Below, piece after piece: positions 34,122-46,040 of a stretch of 64,000 nt of DNA. The notes below the pieces were generated by a model. The model saw nothing but the letters and a program-made list of their open reading frames with translations, searched no databases and had not been told where the DNA came from. The translations under genes and the position numbers were made by a program. The stretch comes from Pirellula sp. GTDB taxonomy: Bacteria > Planctomycetota > Planctomycetia > Pirellulales > Lacipirellulaceae. Numbering within the stretch: the first letter of the stretch is position 1; every line of letters starts with the position of its first letter. The stretch is from assembly GCA_013822725.1 (NCBI GenBank), contig PNKX01000017.1, positions 1 through 64,000 of the forward strand. Reading direction: 5' to 3'.

Positions 34122-34223
34122 GACTGAAATCTCCGCGGTTGGCGTAAGCATGGAAACGATAAACTGACGGCGCTTGAGGAATTGTAGTCGTTGTCGGACG
34201 TTTGACGACCGCCTCATGAGCGC

Positions 34224-34260
34224 AAAAAAAGAGGCTCGCCGTCTGCTGACAGCGAGCCTC
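34224..34260 (-). terminator. intrinsic terminator downstream of tRNA-Leu
   Basis: On the minus strand the hairpin GAGGCTCGC / GCGAGCCTC (34252-34260 with 34231-34239, loop 12 nt) runs into seven T residues (34230-34224). It lies 88 nt downstream of the tRNA-Leu gene and upstream of ferritin. Confidence 0.9.
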
Positions 34261-34348
34261 AATCTCAATAAGCCGGCGGCCAGCCCAAGCATGTCGAGGG
34301 CCGCGGCAAATTTCAGTGGAACGCGTTGGCGCCGCGTCCCTCACCAAG

Positions 34349-34432
34349 TGGGCCCGACTGGAGTCGAACCAGCACGCCCTTGCGGGCACAAGGCCCTCAA
34401 CCTTGCGCGTCTGCCAATTCCGCCACGAGCCC
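34349..34432 (-). tRNA. tRNA-Leu (anticodon GAG)
   Basis: An 84-nt tRNA that folds fully. The acceptor stem GGGCTCG pairs with CGGGCCC (with one T-G pair), and the discriminator base is A. The D-arm contains GGCGGAATTGGCAGACGC. The anticodon stem-loop is CAAGG-TTGAGGG-CCTTG, giving the anticodon GAG (leucine codon CUC). The variable arm is long (TGCCCGCAAGGGCG-type), as expected for leucine. The T-arm reads TGGTTCGACTCCA. The CCA end is not encoded. A terminator follows at 34224-34260. Confidence 0.96.
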
Positions 34433-34576
34433 TTGGAGTTCCGGCCGCCATAGGCAATTTCACCCAATCGCGGCCAGATTCGGTAGTCTACCTCGCTCCC
34501 CGCGAACGTCAACCCGTGGGCCGCGGCCCACGCCCCGCCGGAGCGCAGCGCAAACAAGCAACCACTCCAAACCAAC

Positions 34577-34632
34577 CCATTTAGCCGCGGGCGATAGCCC
34601 GCGCACCCGCCGCCAGCGGCGGGGCTAAATGG
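34577..34632. repeat. family B twin-hairpin element bounded by CCATTTAG
   Basis: Outer inverted ends CCATTTAG and CTAAATGG enclose the hairpins CGCGGGC-GATA-GCCCGCG and CCCGCCGC-CA-GCGGCGGG. Same plan as 23531-23584 but with different left stem sequence. It lies between tRNA-Leu and the TPR gene. Confidence 0.82.
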
Positions 34633-34703
34633 CCGTCGCGGAATGGGAATCGCATCAACGCTTCAGAAGAAATGATGCCTGAACGGCATTCCCCATTGGC
34701 CGC

Positions 34704-36461
34704 CTACTTCGCGTCCGCCGTTTCCGCAGCCGGCTGCGCCTCGTCGGCAGGCTTCTCTTCCGCCGATTCCTCGCTCTTTTTCTTCTCGGCCGCCGGCTGC
34801 TCATCTTCCAGCGTTTGCCGCTCGCGCCACGGCTTCTTCGCTTCGAAGCTCGCCAGTTCCTTTTGCAGTTCATCTGACAAGTCGTTGACCTTTTCCTGCT
34901 GGCCCGCTTCAATCGCCGCCGCCCGTTGTTTCTCGAACGTTTCGATCGCCTTCCGCGACCACTCGGTCGCCTTGTCGAAATCGCCCGCCTCGGCGTACGC
35001 CGCCGCGAGCGTGCTGAGGATGTGCGACTCCTCGTGATTCGTCTCTTCGCACGCCTTCGTCGCCAACTCAATCGCCAGCTTGCCGTCGCGCACGTTATCG
35101 TCAGGCGAGGTGGCCAGCACCCAGGCGTAGTTGTTCAATAAGCCCGATTCCGTCGGCTCGACTTCGAGCGCCTTCTTGAAGTCCGCCGCCGCGTTGGCAT
35201 GCTCGCCAATGTTCAAATAGGCGTCGGCGCGCCCGCGCAGCGCCGGGAAGTTGTCGTCATCTTCTTCGAGCAGTTCCGTATACGCCGCGATCGCTTCGCG
35301 CGGTTGCTTCGCGAACAAGTGATAGAGCGCCAGCTGCAGTTGGAACTCCGGCTGCGCCGTCTCATCGTCGGTCAGCTTCTTCAGTTCCTCGATTGCCTCC
35401 GGAAAGCGCTCCATGCTCGCCAGCGTCTGCGCCTTCAATCCATGGGCGACGGTCAGCTCTGGATTCGCCTTGATGACCGTCTCAATGTCAGCCAGCGCTT
35501 CGTCGTATTGCTTGTTGTTGAGATACGCTTCCGAACGATGGATGAGCGGCAAGACCAAGCCCGGCTGCATGTTCAGCACTTTGGTAAATTGCTCAATCGC
35601 CTGGGGAAAATCGCCCTTCATGCGGAGAAGTTCGCCGCGCTGCTGGTAGATCCCCGGGGCCGCCGGCGCCAGTTCGGCCGCTTTGTCGAGCGCCGCCAAC
35701 GCCTCGTCGAACTTCTCCTGCTCCCGCAGCAGCGTCGCCTTCACGAGGTACGAGCCCGCGACTTCAGGATGTTGCTCGATCACCGCATCGATGTCGGCCA
35801 CCGCCTCGTCGTACTTCTTCTGGCTGTTGTAAAAGTCGGCGCGAGCCAACAGATGCTCCGGGTTGTCGCCGTCGAGTTCGATCGCCTTGCTAAAGTCGGC
35901 CAGCGCCTTTTCCGGATCGGTCGGCGCCAACAGCTTGCCGCGTATCACCAGCGACTCCGCCCGCATCTTCGGCGGCAACGCATCAACAGCCTCATCGTCG
36001 AACACATCGTCCAACAGCCGCAGCGCTTCCTTCGGATCGCCGCCCGGCATCGTCAGCAGTTGCGCCAGCAACACCTTCGCCTGGGCCGGAGCGTTGTCGT
36101 ATTCCACCACTCGTTGCAGATCGGTCACCGCCAGGGCGCGCACCTTCTGTAGGTCGCCGTCGTCGAGCCGTCCCGGCGGGGCCGCCTGGATGACCGCCGC
36201 TAGCTGAGCCGCCCGCTGCATCAGCGATTCGACCAGCATCTCCTCGGCGAAGTCGTTGTTCTCGACGTCGAGCCCCTTCTCGATCGCCGACTCCAGCAGC
36301 TCGACCACCTTGTTCAGATCCCGCATATCCTCAGCGGTCACCTTCACCCGGAGCGCCTCGTCGAAATCGGCCTGGCCGTTCCCCTCCGCCCGAGCGGAGC
36401 CGACGGCGAGGGAGAGCGACGCGACAAGCGACATGGCCAGCAGCCACGGGCAACGAATCAT
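34704..36461 (-). CDS. secreted TPR-repeat protein
   Basis: A 585-residue protein with a signal peptide (cleavage near SARAEG, residue 25) and about a dozen tetratricopeptide repeats over residues 70-520. Examples are EKALADFSKAIELDGDNPEH, KKYDEAVADIDAVIEQHPEV and KQYDEALADIETVIKANPEL. One helix pair carries LLNNYAWVLATSPDDNVRDG, a phrase shared with the TPR protein at 38889 (LATCPDDTVRDAQ). The C-terminus (about 545-585) is a charged Glu/Lys/Ala-rich tail. TPR proteins scaffold other proteins; the partner is not known. It stands alone between a repeat and the cupin gene. Confidence 0.9.
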   Translation of the reverse strand: MIRCPWLLAMSLVASLSLAVGSARAEGNGQADFDEALRVKVTAEDMRDLNKVVELLESAIEKGLDVENNDFAEEMLVESLMQRAAQLAAVIQAAPPGRLDDGDLQKVRALAVTDLQRVVEYDNAPAQAKVLLAQLLTMPGGDPKEALRLLDDVFDDEAVDALPPKMRAESLVIRGKLLAPTDPEKALADFSKAIELDGDNPEHLLARADFYNSQKKYDEAVADIDAVIEQHPEVAGSYLVKATLLREQEKFDEALAALDKAAELAPAAPGIYQQRGELLRMKGDFPQAIEQFTKVLNMQPGLVLPLIHRSEAYLNNKQYDEALADIETVIKANPELTVAHGLKAQTLASMERFPEAIEELKKLTDDETAQPEFQLQLALYHLFAKQPREAIAAYTELLEEDDDNFPALRGRADAYLNIGEHANAAADFKKALEVEPTESGLLNNYAWVLATSPDDNVRDGKLAIELATKACEETNHEESHILSTLAAAYAEAGDFDKATEWSRKAIETFEKQRAAAIEAGQQEKVNDLSDELQKELASFEAKKPWRERQTLEDEQPAAEKKKSEESAEEKPADEAQPAAETADAK

Positions 36462-36586
36462 GGGAACCTCTTCGGCGAAATGTCATCTCCGGCGGTCGCG
36501 TCGAGCCGCGCCGCCAGCGGGGTTTTCAAGCTCCCCCCATTATTGCCGTTTCCTCGCCGTCTGGCCACGCGAGTCTCGCAGGGCAG

Positions 36587-36661
36587 GGGGTCGGGAGCCT
36601 TTTGCGACTGGAGGCCTGTCTATTCCGCAAGGGTCGCCAGTCGCAAAAGGCTCCCGACCCC
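36587..36661. repeat. perfect 25-bp-arm hairpin
   Basis: Arms 36587-36611 and 36637-36661 are exact reverse complements (starting GGGGTCGGGAGCCTTTTGCG) with a 25-nt loop. No T-tract. It lies between divergent genes (TPR and cupin), just ahead of the cupin gene, so it may be a mobile palindromic repeat rather than a terminator. Confidence 0.9.
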
Positions 36662-36697
36662 TTCCGCGCCTCCACCCCAGCGCGGCACAATACGCGC

Positions 36698-37069
36698 ATG
36701 GACGTGATCAACCTGACCGACGCTGTGCCCTTCACCACTAAAGACGGCTCCGAGATTCGCGAGCTGCTCGCCTATCGCAACTCGGGGATCCGCAACCAGA
36801 GCCTCGCCGAGGCCCGCCTCCAACCCGGCGGCGCCACGGCGCCCCATTTCCATCCCCAGGCTGAAGAAATTTACTACCTTCTCGAAGGCCGCGGCCGGAT
36901 GCAGATCGAGGCCGAGGTCTGCGAAGTCGGCCCCGGCGACGCCATCGCGATCCCCCCCGGCCTCCGCCACCAAATCACCGCGATCGGCCCAGAAACGCTC
37001 CGCTTCCTCTGCTGCTGCGCCCCCGCCTACGAAAACGACGACACGATCATGGTCGACAATTGGCCCTAG
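36698..37069 (+). CDS. cupin domain protein
   Basis: A 123-residue single-domain cupin. Motif 1 reads GGATAPHFHPQAEEIYYLLE followed by GRG (histidines and glutamate for metal binding), and motif 2 is GDAIAIPPGLRHQI. The C-terminal strand includes LRFLCCCAPAYENDD. Such small cupins bind a metal and are often isomerases or regulators; the substrate cannot be predicted. The start MDVINLTDAVPF at 36698 is used because upstream codons lie in a repeat hairpin. fumC follows after 125 nt. Confidence 0.88.
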   Translation: MDVINLTDAVPFTTKDGSEIRELLAYRNSGIRNQSLAEARLQPGGATAPHFHPQAEEIYYLLEGRGRMQIEAEVCEVGPGDAIAIPPGLRHQITAIGPETLRFLCCCAPAYENDDTIMVDNWP

Positions 37070-37075
37070 CATCGC

Positions 37076-37141
37076 AAAAAGCGAGCCGCGGGGTTCATCC
37101 CCGCGGTCTTCCACGCCGCGGTCGAGACGCCCCGGCTCGCT
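37076..37141. repeat. hairpin element with AGCGAGCCG ends
   Basis: Outer arms AGCGAGCCG and CGGCTCGCT enclose the stem CCGCGGGG-TTCAT-CCCCGCGG. Its first 27 bases match the fusA terminator region (44188-44214) exactly. It lies between the cupin gene and fumC. Confidence 0.75.
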
Positions 37142-37194
37142 CACATCAGAAATCTCAAATTTCATATTTCAAATCATAGATCCCGGAGCCTCTC

Positions 37195-38604
<1,410 letters not shown>

Positions 38605-38626
38605 GAGATCACGTTTTTACATGTGC

Positions 38627-38698
38627 TGTCATTCTGAGCGAAGCGAAGAATCTGGAGCCCGGTTTAACGCCAGATTCTTCGCTCCGCTCAGAATGACA
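38627..38698. repeat. TGTCATTCTGAGCG hairpin, 29-nt arms
   Basis: Arms 38627-38655 and 38670-38698 are near-perfect reverse complements with a 14-nt loop, starting TGTCATTCTGAGCGAAGCGA. Position just after fumC fits a terminator-like or mRNA-stabilising role. A half copy is at 6339-6369. Confidence 0.88.
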
Positions 38699-38888
38699 CC
38701 CCGTCACGGGCGCCAGCACGCACGGAAATCCAGGCAACCTGCGCCGCCCTTTCCGATTTTTCTCGCAATTTCGATTACGGCGACTTTCTGCCGCGACCGA
38801 TACAGACTCAACGCGAACTCGGCGCACTAGCGCGCCCGGTTCCGCGTTGGCTTCTCAATTCGTCGCACTCTTCGCGGACTGGCCGAAC

Positions 38889-40415
38889 ATGAAATTCCAC
38901 GACGCTGCCCGTTTCGCCCGCACTTGCGGGGCGTTGCTAGCACTCGGAGTCGCCGCCCCCGGCGCGCTGGCCGACGAAACGAACATTTCGTTCGTCACCG
39001 CCTCCGACGACGGCGTTGAAATCCAGGAACCGGCCGGCGACGCCGCCGGCGCGAGCGATCTCGTCTTCGCCGACGACAGCACGCCGGCGACGGCCTCCAT
39101 CGCCGTCCAGTCGACAGCCGCGGCGCCCGCGCCATCCGCTCAGGGAACCCTCTCGGTCGTCGCCAACAGCGGCCGCCAAGCCCCGCTGAAGCCGATGGTC
39201 GAGGACGCCTCGGTCGTGCCTGCCGCGCACAATCGCGGACCAGTCTTCACCGGCCGCGGTGGGCGCGGCAGCAGCGTTGCCGCACCGTCGCGCCAGCAAC
39301 CTCGACAACAATCGCGTCCGCAGGGAACCCGGCAACAGTTCAGCACGACGAGCGATCGCCAAGCCCCGCCGACGCCCGCGCCGAAGCAGGCCCAACGCAT
39401 CGCCGCCACTGCGCCGAACGCCCAAACTACCTCCGCCGACGACGCTCTCGTCCGCGCTTATGAACTTTCGCTCTCTGCCCAGAGCGAAGCCGAATACTCC
39501 GCCATCATCCGCGACTGTGCCACCGCGATGCGGGCCGGCGTCAAAGAGGAGAACCGCAAGTTCGGCAACGAACTTTCCGCTTGGGCTCTGAACCGCCGCG
39601 GCCAGGCCCGCGCTGACCAGGGCCAGTTCGAACTCGCGCTCGCCGACTTCCGCGCCGCGCTGGAATTCGATCCTAACTGCTGGCGCGCCTACCACAACCG
39701 CGGCGTCAGCCTCGCCCAAGCCGGCCAGTTCGCCGAGGCCTTCGACGATATCTGCCGCTGCGTCACGATCAACCCGAACTTCGCCAAGGCCTATTCAAAC
39801 CGCGCCACCCTGTACGTCCAAGCCGGCGACGTGGAGCGAGCCGTCGCCGACTACGAGTCGGCGATCCGCCTTGAGCCAAAGCTAACGCAAGCCCTCGTCG
39901 GCTACGGGCGTCTCTGCCACATGACCGGGCGACTTGACGACGCCCTCACGCATCTCAACGCGGCGATGGAGCAGAGTGAGATCACCGCCGAAGTCGCCTG
40001 CAGCCGCGGCGATCTGCTCGTCGACCTCGGCCGCTACCGCGAGGCGCTGCAAGATTACGCCAAGGCGATCGATCTCGATCCGCAGTTCGAACACGCCTAC
40101 CGCAACGGCGCGTGGCTGCTCGCCACCTGCCCCGACGACACGGTCCGCGACGCGCAGGCGGCCCTCGCCGGCGCCAAGAAGGCTCTCGAATGCGGCTACG
40201 GCGATCGCTGCGCCGCCCTCGACACCCTCGCCGCCGCCCAGGCCAACGCCGGCCAATACCAGGAAGCGATCGCGACGATCAACCAGGCGATCCAAATCGC
40301 CCCGGAAGAGGCCCGCGGCGCCTACGAAGAACGCCGCACGATGTACCAGTCGAGCCAACCCTTCCGCACCGAACCGGTGTCGGAAGTGCAAACGGCTGAC
40401 TTCGTCGAAGGCTAA
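38889..40415 (+). CDS. secreted TPR-repeat protein with low-complexity N-terminal region
   Basis: A 508-residue protein. The signal peptide starts MKFHDAARFARTCGALLALG and ends near ALA-DE. Residues 45-190 are low-complexity (Ala, Pro, Gln, Thr, Arg) and probably disordered. TPR-like helices follow in residues 195-480, such as GQFELALADFRAALEFDPNC, AGDVERAVADYESAIRLEPK and GRYREALQDYAKAIDLDPQF. The phrase LATCPDDTVRDAQAALAGAK resembles one in the TPR protein at 34704, suggesting a shared ancestor. The stop is close to a repeat and the convergent CPBP gene. Confidence 0.88.
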   Translation: MKFHDAARFARTCGALLALGVAAPGALADETNISFVTASDDGVEIQEPAGDAAGASDLVFADDSTPATASIAVQSTAAAPAPSAQGTLSVVANSGRQAPLKPMVEDASVVPAAHNRGPVFTGRGGRGSSVAAPSRQQPRQQSRPQGTRQQFSTTSDRQAPPTPAPKQAQRIAATAPNAQTTSADDALVRAYELSLSAQSEAEYSAIIRDCATAMRAGVKEENRKFGNELSAWALNRRGQARADQGQFELALADFRAALEFDPNCWRAYHNRGVSLAQAGQFAEAFDDICRCVTINPNFAKAYSNRATLYVQAGDVERAVADYESAIRLEPKLTQALVGYGRLCHMTGRLDDALTHLNAAMEQSEITAEVACSRGDLLVDLGRYREALQDYAKAIDLDPQFEHAYRNGAWLLATCPDDTVRDAQAALAGAKKALECGYGDRCAALDTLAAAQANAGQYQEAIATINQAIQIAPEEARGAYEERRTMYQSSQPFRTEPVSEVQTADFVEG

Positions 40416-40420
40416 TCTTC

Positions 40421-40513
40421 AGCGAGCCGGGGCGTCTCGCCCCCGGCGCGCGTCGGCTTCACTAACCGCGGCATCAATCTCACTACCGCCGGGGGCGAGG
40501 ACGCCCCGGCTCA
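40421..40513. repeat. GAGCCGGGGCGTCTCG hairpin between convergent genes
   Basis: Arms 40421-40448 (starting AGCGAGCCGGGGCGTCTCGC) and 40487-40513 are reverse complementary with few mismatches. It fills the gap between the convergent TPR and CPBP genes and can act as a shared terminator. Confidence 0.8.
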
Positions 40514-40560
40514 CGCCGTGTTGTGAGATGATCCGTACGGTAGCAGCGCGACCGCCGCCC

Positions 40561-41505
40561 CTACATAAACTGCCACTCGCCCGACCAAAGCACATACGCC
40601 CCCAACAGCCCGTTGGTCACGGCGTGGGCGGCGACGCAGTCCCAGATGTTCCGCGTCTTCAACATCAGCCACGTCACCAGGCTGAACCAGACGAACGCCG
40701 CGAACAACTCGCCCGGGTGCATCAGCATCGGGAACGCCACCGACGTGATCAGCCCCAGCTTGTCGACTTTGCCGAAGGGGATCTTGAACCAGTCGACGTC
40801 CATGACGAAGCGGATCAAGAACCCGCGGAGGAAGAACTCCTCGATAATCGGCACGATGATCGCGAGCCCAAACAGTCGGATCGCCAGAAACTGGTAAGCC
40901 CAGGTCGGGTCGTCTTTCAATTGCTCCAGCGGATTGAATCCCGTACGGGCCCCCATCCCCACGATGCTCCCGAGCCCCATCGGCACGAGCAACCGCTGCT
41001 CCAACTGCAACTTGCAGATCCCGATCCACAGCACGACGCCGACGACGCCCACCGCGATCCCGATCCAGTTGAGCCGAAACGGAAAGGACAAGTATCCCGG
41101 GAACACCAGAATCATCGCCACCACGGTCGCGATGATCTTGATCGAGTAAACCTTGGGGTAGTAGGAGTAGGGCATCTGCACGTAGCCCTTCTCGTCGAGT
41201 TCGACATGCTCGTCGATGGGATGACCGTCGGCGTCGCGTCGCAGGCCGTCTTCTCCGACGATGCCAATCGGTTGGCCCGTTTTGCCAACCTTGGCCGTCT
41301 CGCCCGGCTTGGCCGCTTCGAACTTCTTCGGCGGCCCCGGCTCGAACATTCCCACGAGCATGTAGACCGCGAACGGCAGGACGAACGTCAGCGCCGGCCA
41401 ACGCCCCCAAATCCCGCGCGGCAGCGGCGGAGCGTCGCCCTCGAACAGCCAGCGCTTCGATTCTGGGACGCCTTCCGGAATGCCGTTGTCAGCCGCTGCT
41501 TCCAT
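40561..41505 (-). CDS. CPBP intramembrane protease, PEP-CTERM-associated type
   Basis: A 314-residue polytopic protein of the CPBP (CAAX protease and bacteriocin-processing) family. Seven or eight membrane segments are visible after a 35-residue cytosolic N-terminus. The first catalytic motif is EEFFLRGFL. The last motif lies in AAHAVTNGLLGAYVLWSGEW. This ending, together with DVDWFKIPFGKVD, resembles the CAAX-protease-related proteins found with PEP-CTERM/exosortase systems, and a PEP-CTERM substrate is at 6510. An insertion (about 80-125) between helices 1 and 2 is charged and gives a longer protein than usual. The start 41505 is the first ATG giving a sensible N-terminus. Confidence 0.85.
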   Translation of the reverse strand: MEAAADNGIPEGVPESKRWLFEGDAPPLPRGIWGRWPALTFVLPFAVYMLVGMFEPGPPKKFEAAKPGETAKVGKTGQPIGIVGEDGLRRDADGHPIDEHVELDEKGYVQMPYSYYPKVYSIKIIATVVAMILVFPGYLSFPFRLNWIGIAVGVVGVVLWIGICKLQLEQRLLVPMGLGSIVGMGARTGFNPLEQLKDDPTWAYQFLAIRLFGLAIIVPIIEEFFLRGFLIRFVMDVDWFKIPFGKVDKLGLITSVAFPMLMHPGELFAAFVWFSLVTWLMLKTRNIWDCVAAHAVTNGLLGAYVLWSGEWQFM

Positions 41506-42014
41506 AGAAATCTGTTCTCGAAAAGGGGGAATCGGCGCTCGCACCCGGTACGATCGCCCGCCAACGAGAGGGCCAGGCTCCCGCCAAGCCGAACCCTCCA
41601 TCGATCAATTCCGTCTTAAGACTCAGCAAGTCCGCCGATTAGGCGCCGCCTGAGCCCTTCAGTGTAGTCAAAATCGACCTTTGCGATTTACGCCCGGCGG
41701 CTTAATCTGTGACCGCAGCCAAACGCCCAAACTCGCGACCGCCCCAGCCCCGAAAACCGGTAAAAACCACCCCGGGGGACTAGTCGCGGCCGCAGCCGTC
41801 CGTAAAAATGTAGGATCGTACCCGCCCCGGACGGGCAGCGCTATAGCAAGCGTCGCCCGGCTCTTTGATCGTTCGTGCCCCCCGGCGACCTGTTCAGAGT
41901 CGCAGCAAACGTCGCGGGGCAAACCAACCACGGCTCCACCCGCGTCGCATTGCGCACGCGGCCGAGGGGCCGGACCGACAACTCTACTTTACTGCCTTCA
42001 CCGGCGCCTCGACT
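41506..42014. other. intergenic region between CPBP gene and fusA
   Basis: 509 nt between divergent genes. It contains a hairpin formed by CCGTCCG and CGGACGG (near 41798-41835) about 180 nt ahead of fusA, and CTATAG near 41842. No clear promoter pair or ORF is supported. The segment presumably holds the promoters of both genes and a leader of fusA. Confidence 0.4.
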
Positions 42015-44111
<2,097 letters not shown>

Positions 44112-44191
44112 GGGTAGCCGCAGGTCAACGACCCGCCGGAGCGGCGCTTCAACGACGCTCCAACCACGGCGAGCGCATCAAACGAAAAGCG

Positions 44192-44222
44192 AGCCGCGGG
44201 GTTCATCCCCGCGGCTTTCTTT
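44192..44222 (+). terminator. terminator-like hairpin after fusA
   Basis: Perfect 10-bp stem AGCCGCGGGG / CCCCGCGGCT with a TTCAT loop, followed by TTCTTT (44217-44222). It lies in the gap between convergent fusA and the DUF1559 gene. The same hairpin sequence occurs at 37080-37106. Confidence 0.8.
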
Positions 44223-45255
44223 ATGCGCGCCGCCACATCCGCACGCCAGGCCAAAGCGCCACCCCCACAAACGCCAAGAGCGCATAAACGCGGTCGTAGT
44301 GAACTACCGTCACGATCCGTGATTTTGCCTCTGCTCCCGTCCACTCGCCGGCGTCATCATCGACCTCGTCGCCCCCGGCGATCGTCAATATCCCTCGCGC
44401 GGCGGCTTTAGAGAGGCCACCCGGCAAGTAAGCGGACCGCCCATCGCCGAAGCCGGCCAATCGTGCACGCTGCGAGAACGTCGTGGTGAAAAAGTTCTCG
44501 GTGACGTTGATATGCCCCTTCGCCCCGGCAGCCGTCAACTCCGCGAGCGCCTCGGCATACGTCAAATCGACCGGTGCCGTCCACGGCGTCGTCATGCCGG
44601 AATACTCCATGACCTGCAGCGTCTCTGACGGGCCAGCGGGGAGCAAGTCCGACCACTTCCGTTGCCGGCCCGCCGGCCAAGCAGTCTCCTCTCCGACGAC
44701 CGCGACATAGCTCGATGCATACCGTGGCGTCTCTCCGAATGGTTTCGCCTTGAGCCTCCGGCACTGCTCGCAGCCGGGGCAGGCGTAAAAACTCGGCATC
44801 TGGTCCCAAAGCTTCAGATTGTTCGGCCCGTCCCACGGCTCGTCAAAACGATATTTGTTGTAGAGCGCCTTCTCTTCCGCATACGGCAAGATCAACACGC
44901 GCCAACTATGTATCGGCTTCCCGTCCGCGTCGGCGACATAAGGCGGCGGAAACGCGCCATTGGCGCTTTCATAGTTATGCAGGGCGAGGCAAATACATTT
45001 GAGATTGTGCGCACACCGTTGTCGCGACCTCGCCATGCGAGCATCGCCCATCGCCGACACGAGCGTAAGACCCACGACGCAGGCCAACAGACTCGTCGCC
45101 AATATTCCTACCGCCCGCGCCGGCTTCGCGTGAAGCATCATCCAAACGCCCGCCACCCATGCAGCTGACAACGCCCCGCCTGCCGCGCCAAACGTCGCCA
45201 TCCCCGCCGCCAGCAGCGCAAACACATACGCGATCGTCCCCAACCGAAACTTCAT
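44221..45255 (-). CDS. DUF1559-like membrane protein
   Basis: A 344-residue protein with two or three N-terminal transmembrane segments (about 8-70), a DUF1559-like body and one C-terminal membrane segment (about 320-338). Body signatures: CAHNLKCICLALHNYESANG, SWRVLILPYAEEKALYNKYR and DEPWDGPNNLKL. Most DUF1559 proteins begin with a type IV pilin-like signal (GFTLIELL). Here that segment is replaced by ordinary helices, so this is a membrane-embedded variant. A cysteine-rich CPGCEQCRRLKAK segment is an unusual insertion. The function of the family is unknown. It is convergent with fusA. Confidence 0.82.
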   Translation of the reverse strand: MKFRLGTIAYVFALLAAGMATFGAAGGALSAAWVAGVWMMLHAKPARAVGILATSLLACVVGLTLVSAMGDARMARSRQRCAHNLKCICLALHNYESANGAFPPPYVADADGKPIHSWRVLILPYAEEKALYNKYRFDEPWDGPNNLKLWDQMPSFYACPGCEQCRRLKAKPFGETPRYASSYVAVVGEETAWPAGRQRKWSDLLPAGPSETLQVMEYSGMTTPWTAPVDLTYAEALAELTAAGAKGHINVTENFFTTTFSQRARLAGFGDGRSAYLPGGLSKAAARGILTIAGGDEVDDDAGEWTGAEAKSRIVTVVHYDRVYALLAFVGVALWPGVRMWRRA

Positions 45256-45374
45256 CCGTTCGCCCCCTTAGCCCCCGGTTCTTCAAACCGGAGGCCGAAC
45301 CGCCACACCACTCCCCACCCCGCAACGCCAATTTAGCCTCGGCCATCGGCCGGGTAAAAAAATCTCGCATCCCA

Positions 45375-46040
45375 TCAATCCAACCATGCCGGCAATCCCT
45401 TCCGCATCGCCTTCGTCGTCTTCGCAACGTCGAACTCATCGGGATCGTACTCCTCTCCTACCCATTCGATGTAGTGCTCATGCTCCGGATGCTTCGGGTT
45501 CTCAATCGCCTCCAGCATCGCCGCATATCCCCAGACGCCCCCCACGTCTTCTGGCGGGCACGCGCCGGCGCCTTCAATGCAGCATGGATACTTCACCCCA
45601 GGCTCTGCCGCGCGAAGTTCCTCAAAATCGATTTCATGCTCCCACCCGTCGCCGAAGTCATACTCGTAGTGCATCGTCCGCGACGGTCGAGTTCCCCCGA
45701 ATAGATCGCGCAGCGTGACCTGCGCCGAATCGAGCGCCTTCTCATCCTCATCGAGCCAATCCTCGTTCAGGTGAGCGGGAATGCCGTAATGACGGTCACC
45801 CCTTTTGAACTGGTGAAGATGTGAGTTGGTCCATCCCATGGCCGTCTGAATATGCTCGTGGAGATCGACCAGCGTCCCTTCCGGGACCAAGATCCGGCGC
45901 CAAATTAGCGGCTTCCATCCCAGAAGGGTGATCTTAAACTGATAGACGGCCGAGTCTGCCGTCTTCGCCGGCGCCTTCTTTTTCCGAGTCGACTTTGCGG
46001 CCGCGATCTTCTTGCTGACGGCCTTCTTCTTGGCAGCCAT
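45375..46040 (-). CDS. plasmid pRiA4b ORF-3 family protein
   Basis: A 221-residue protein. A Lys/Ala-rich N-terminal tail (residues 1-28, MAAKKKAVSKKIAAAK) precedes a pRiA4b ORF-3 domain: YQFKITLLGWKPLIWRRILV, LHEHIQTAMGWTNSHLHQFK, and YEYDFGDGWEHEI. The conserved PEDVGG and PCCIEGAGACPPEDVGG segment with cysteines also fits. The domain has no proven function and is widespread in bacteria and plasmids. The start 46040 gives the Lys-rich tail; a longer version is not better. Confidence 0.9.
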   Translation of the reverse strand: MAAKKKAVSKKIAAAKSTRKKKAPAKTADSAVYQFKITLLGWKPLIWRRILVPEGTLVDLHEHIQTAMGWTNSHLHQFKRGDRHYGIPAHLNEDWLDEDEKALDSAQVTLRDLFGGTRPSRTMHYEYDFGDGWEHEIDFEELRAAEPGVKYPCCIEGAGACPPEDVGGVWGYAAMLEAIENPKHPEHEHYIEWVGEEYDPDEFDVAKTTKAMRKGLPAWLD

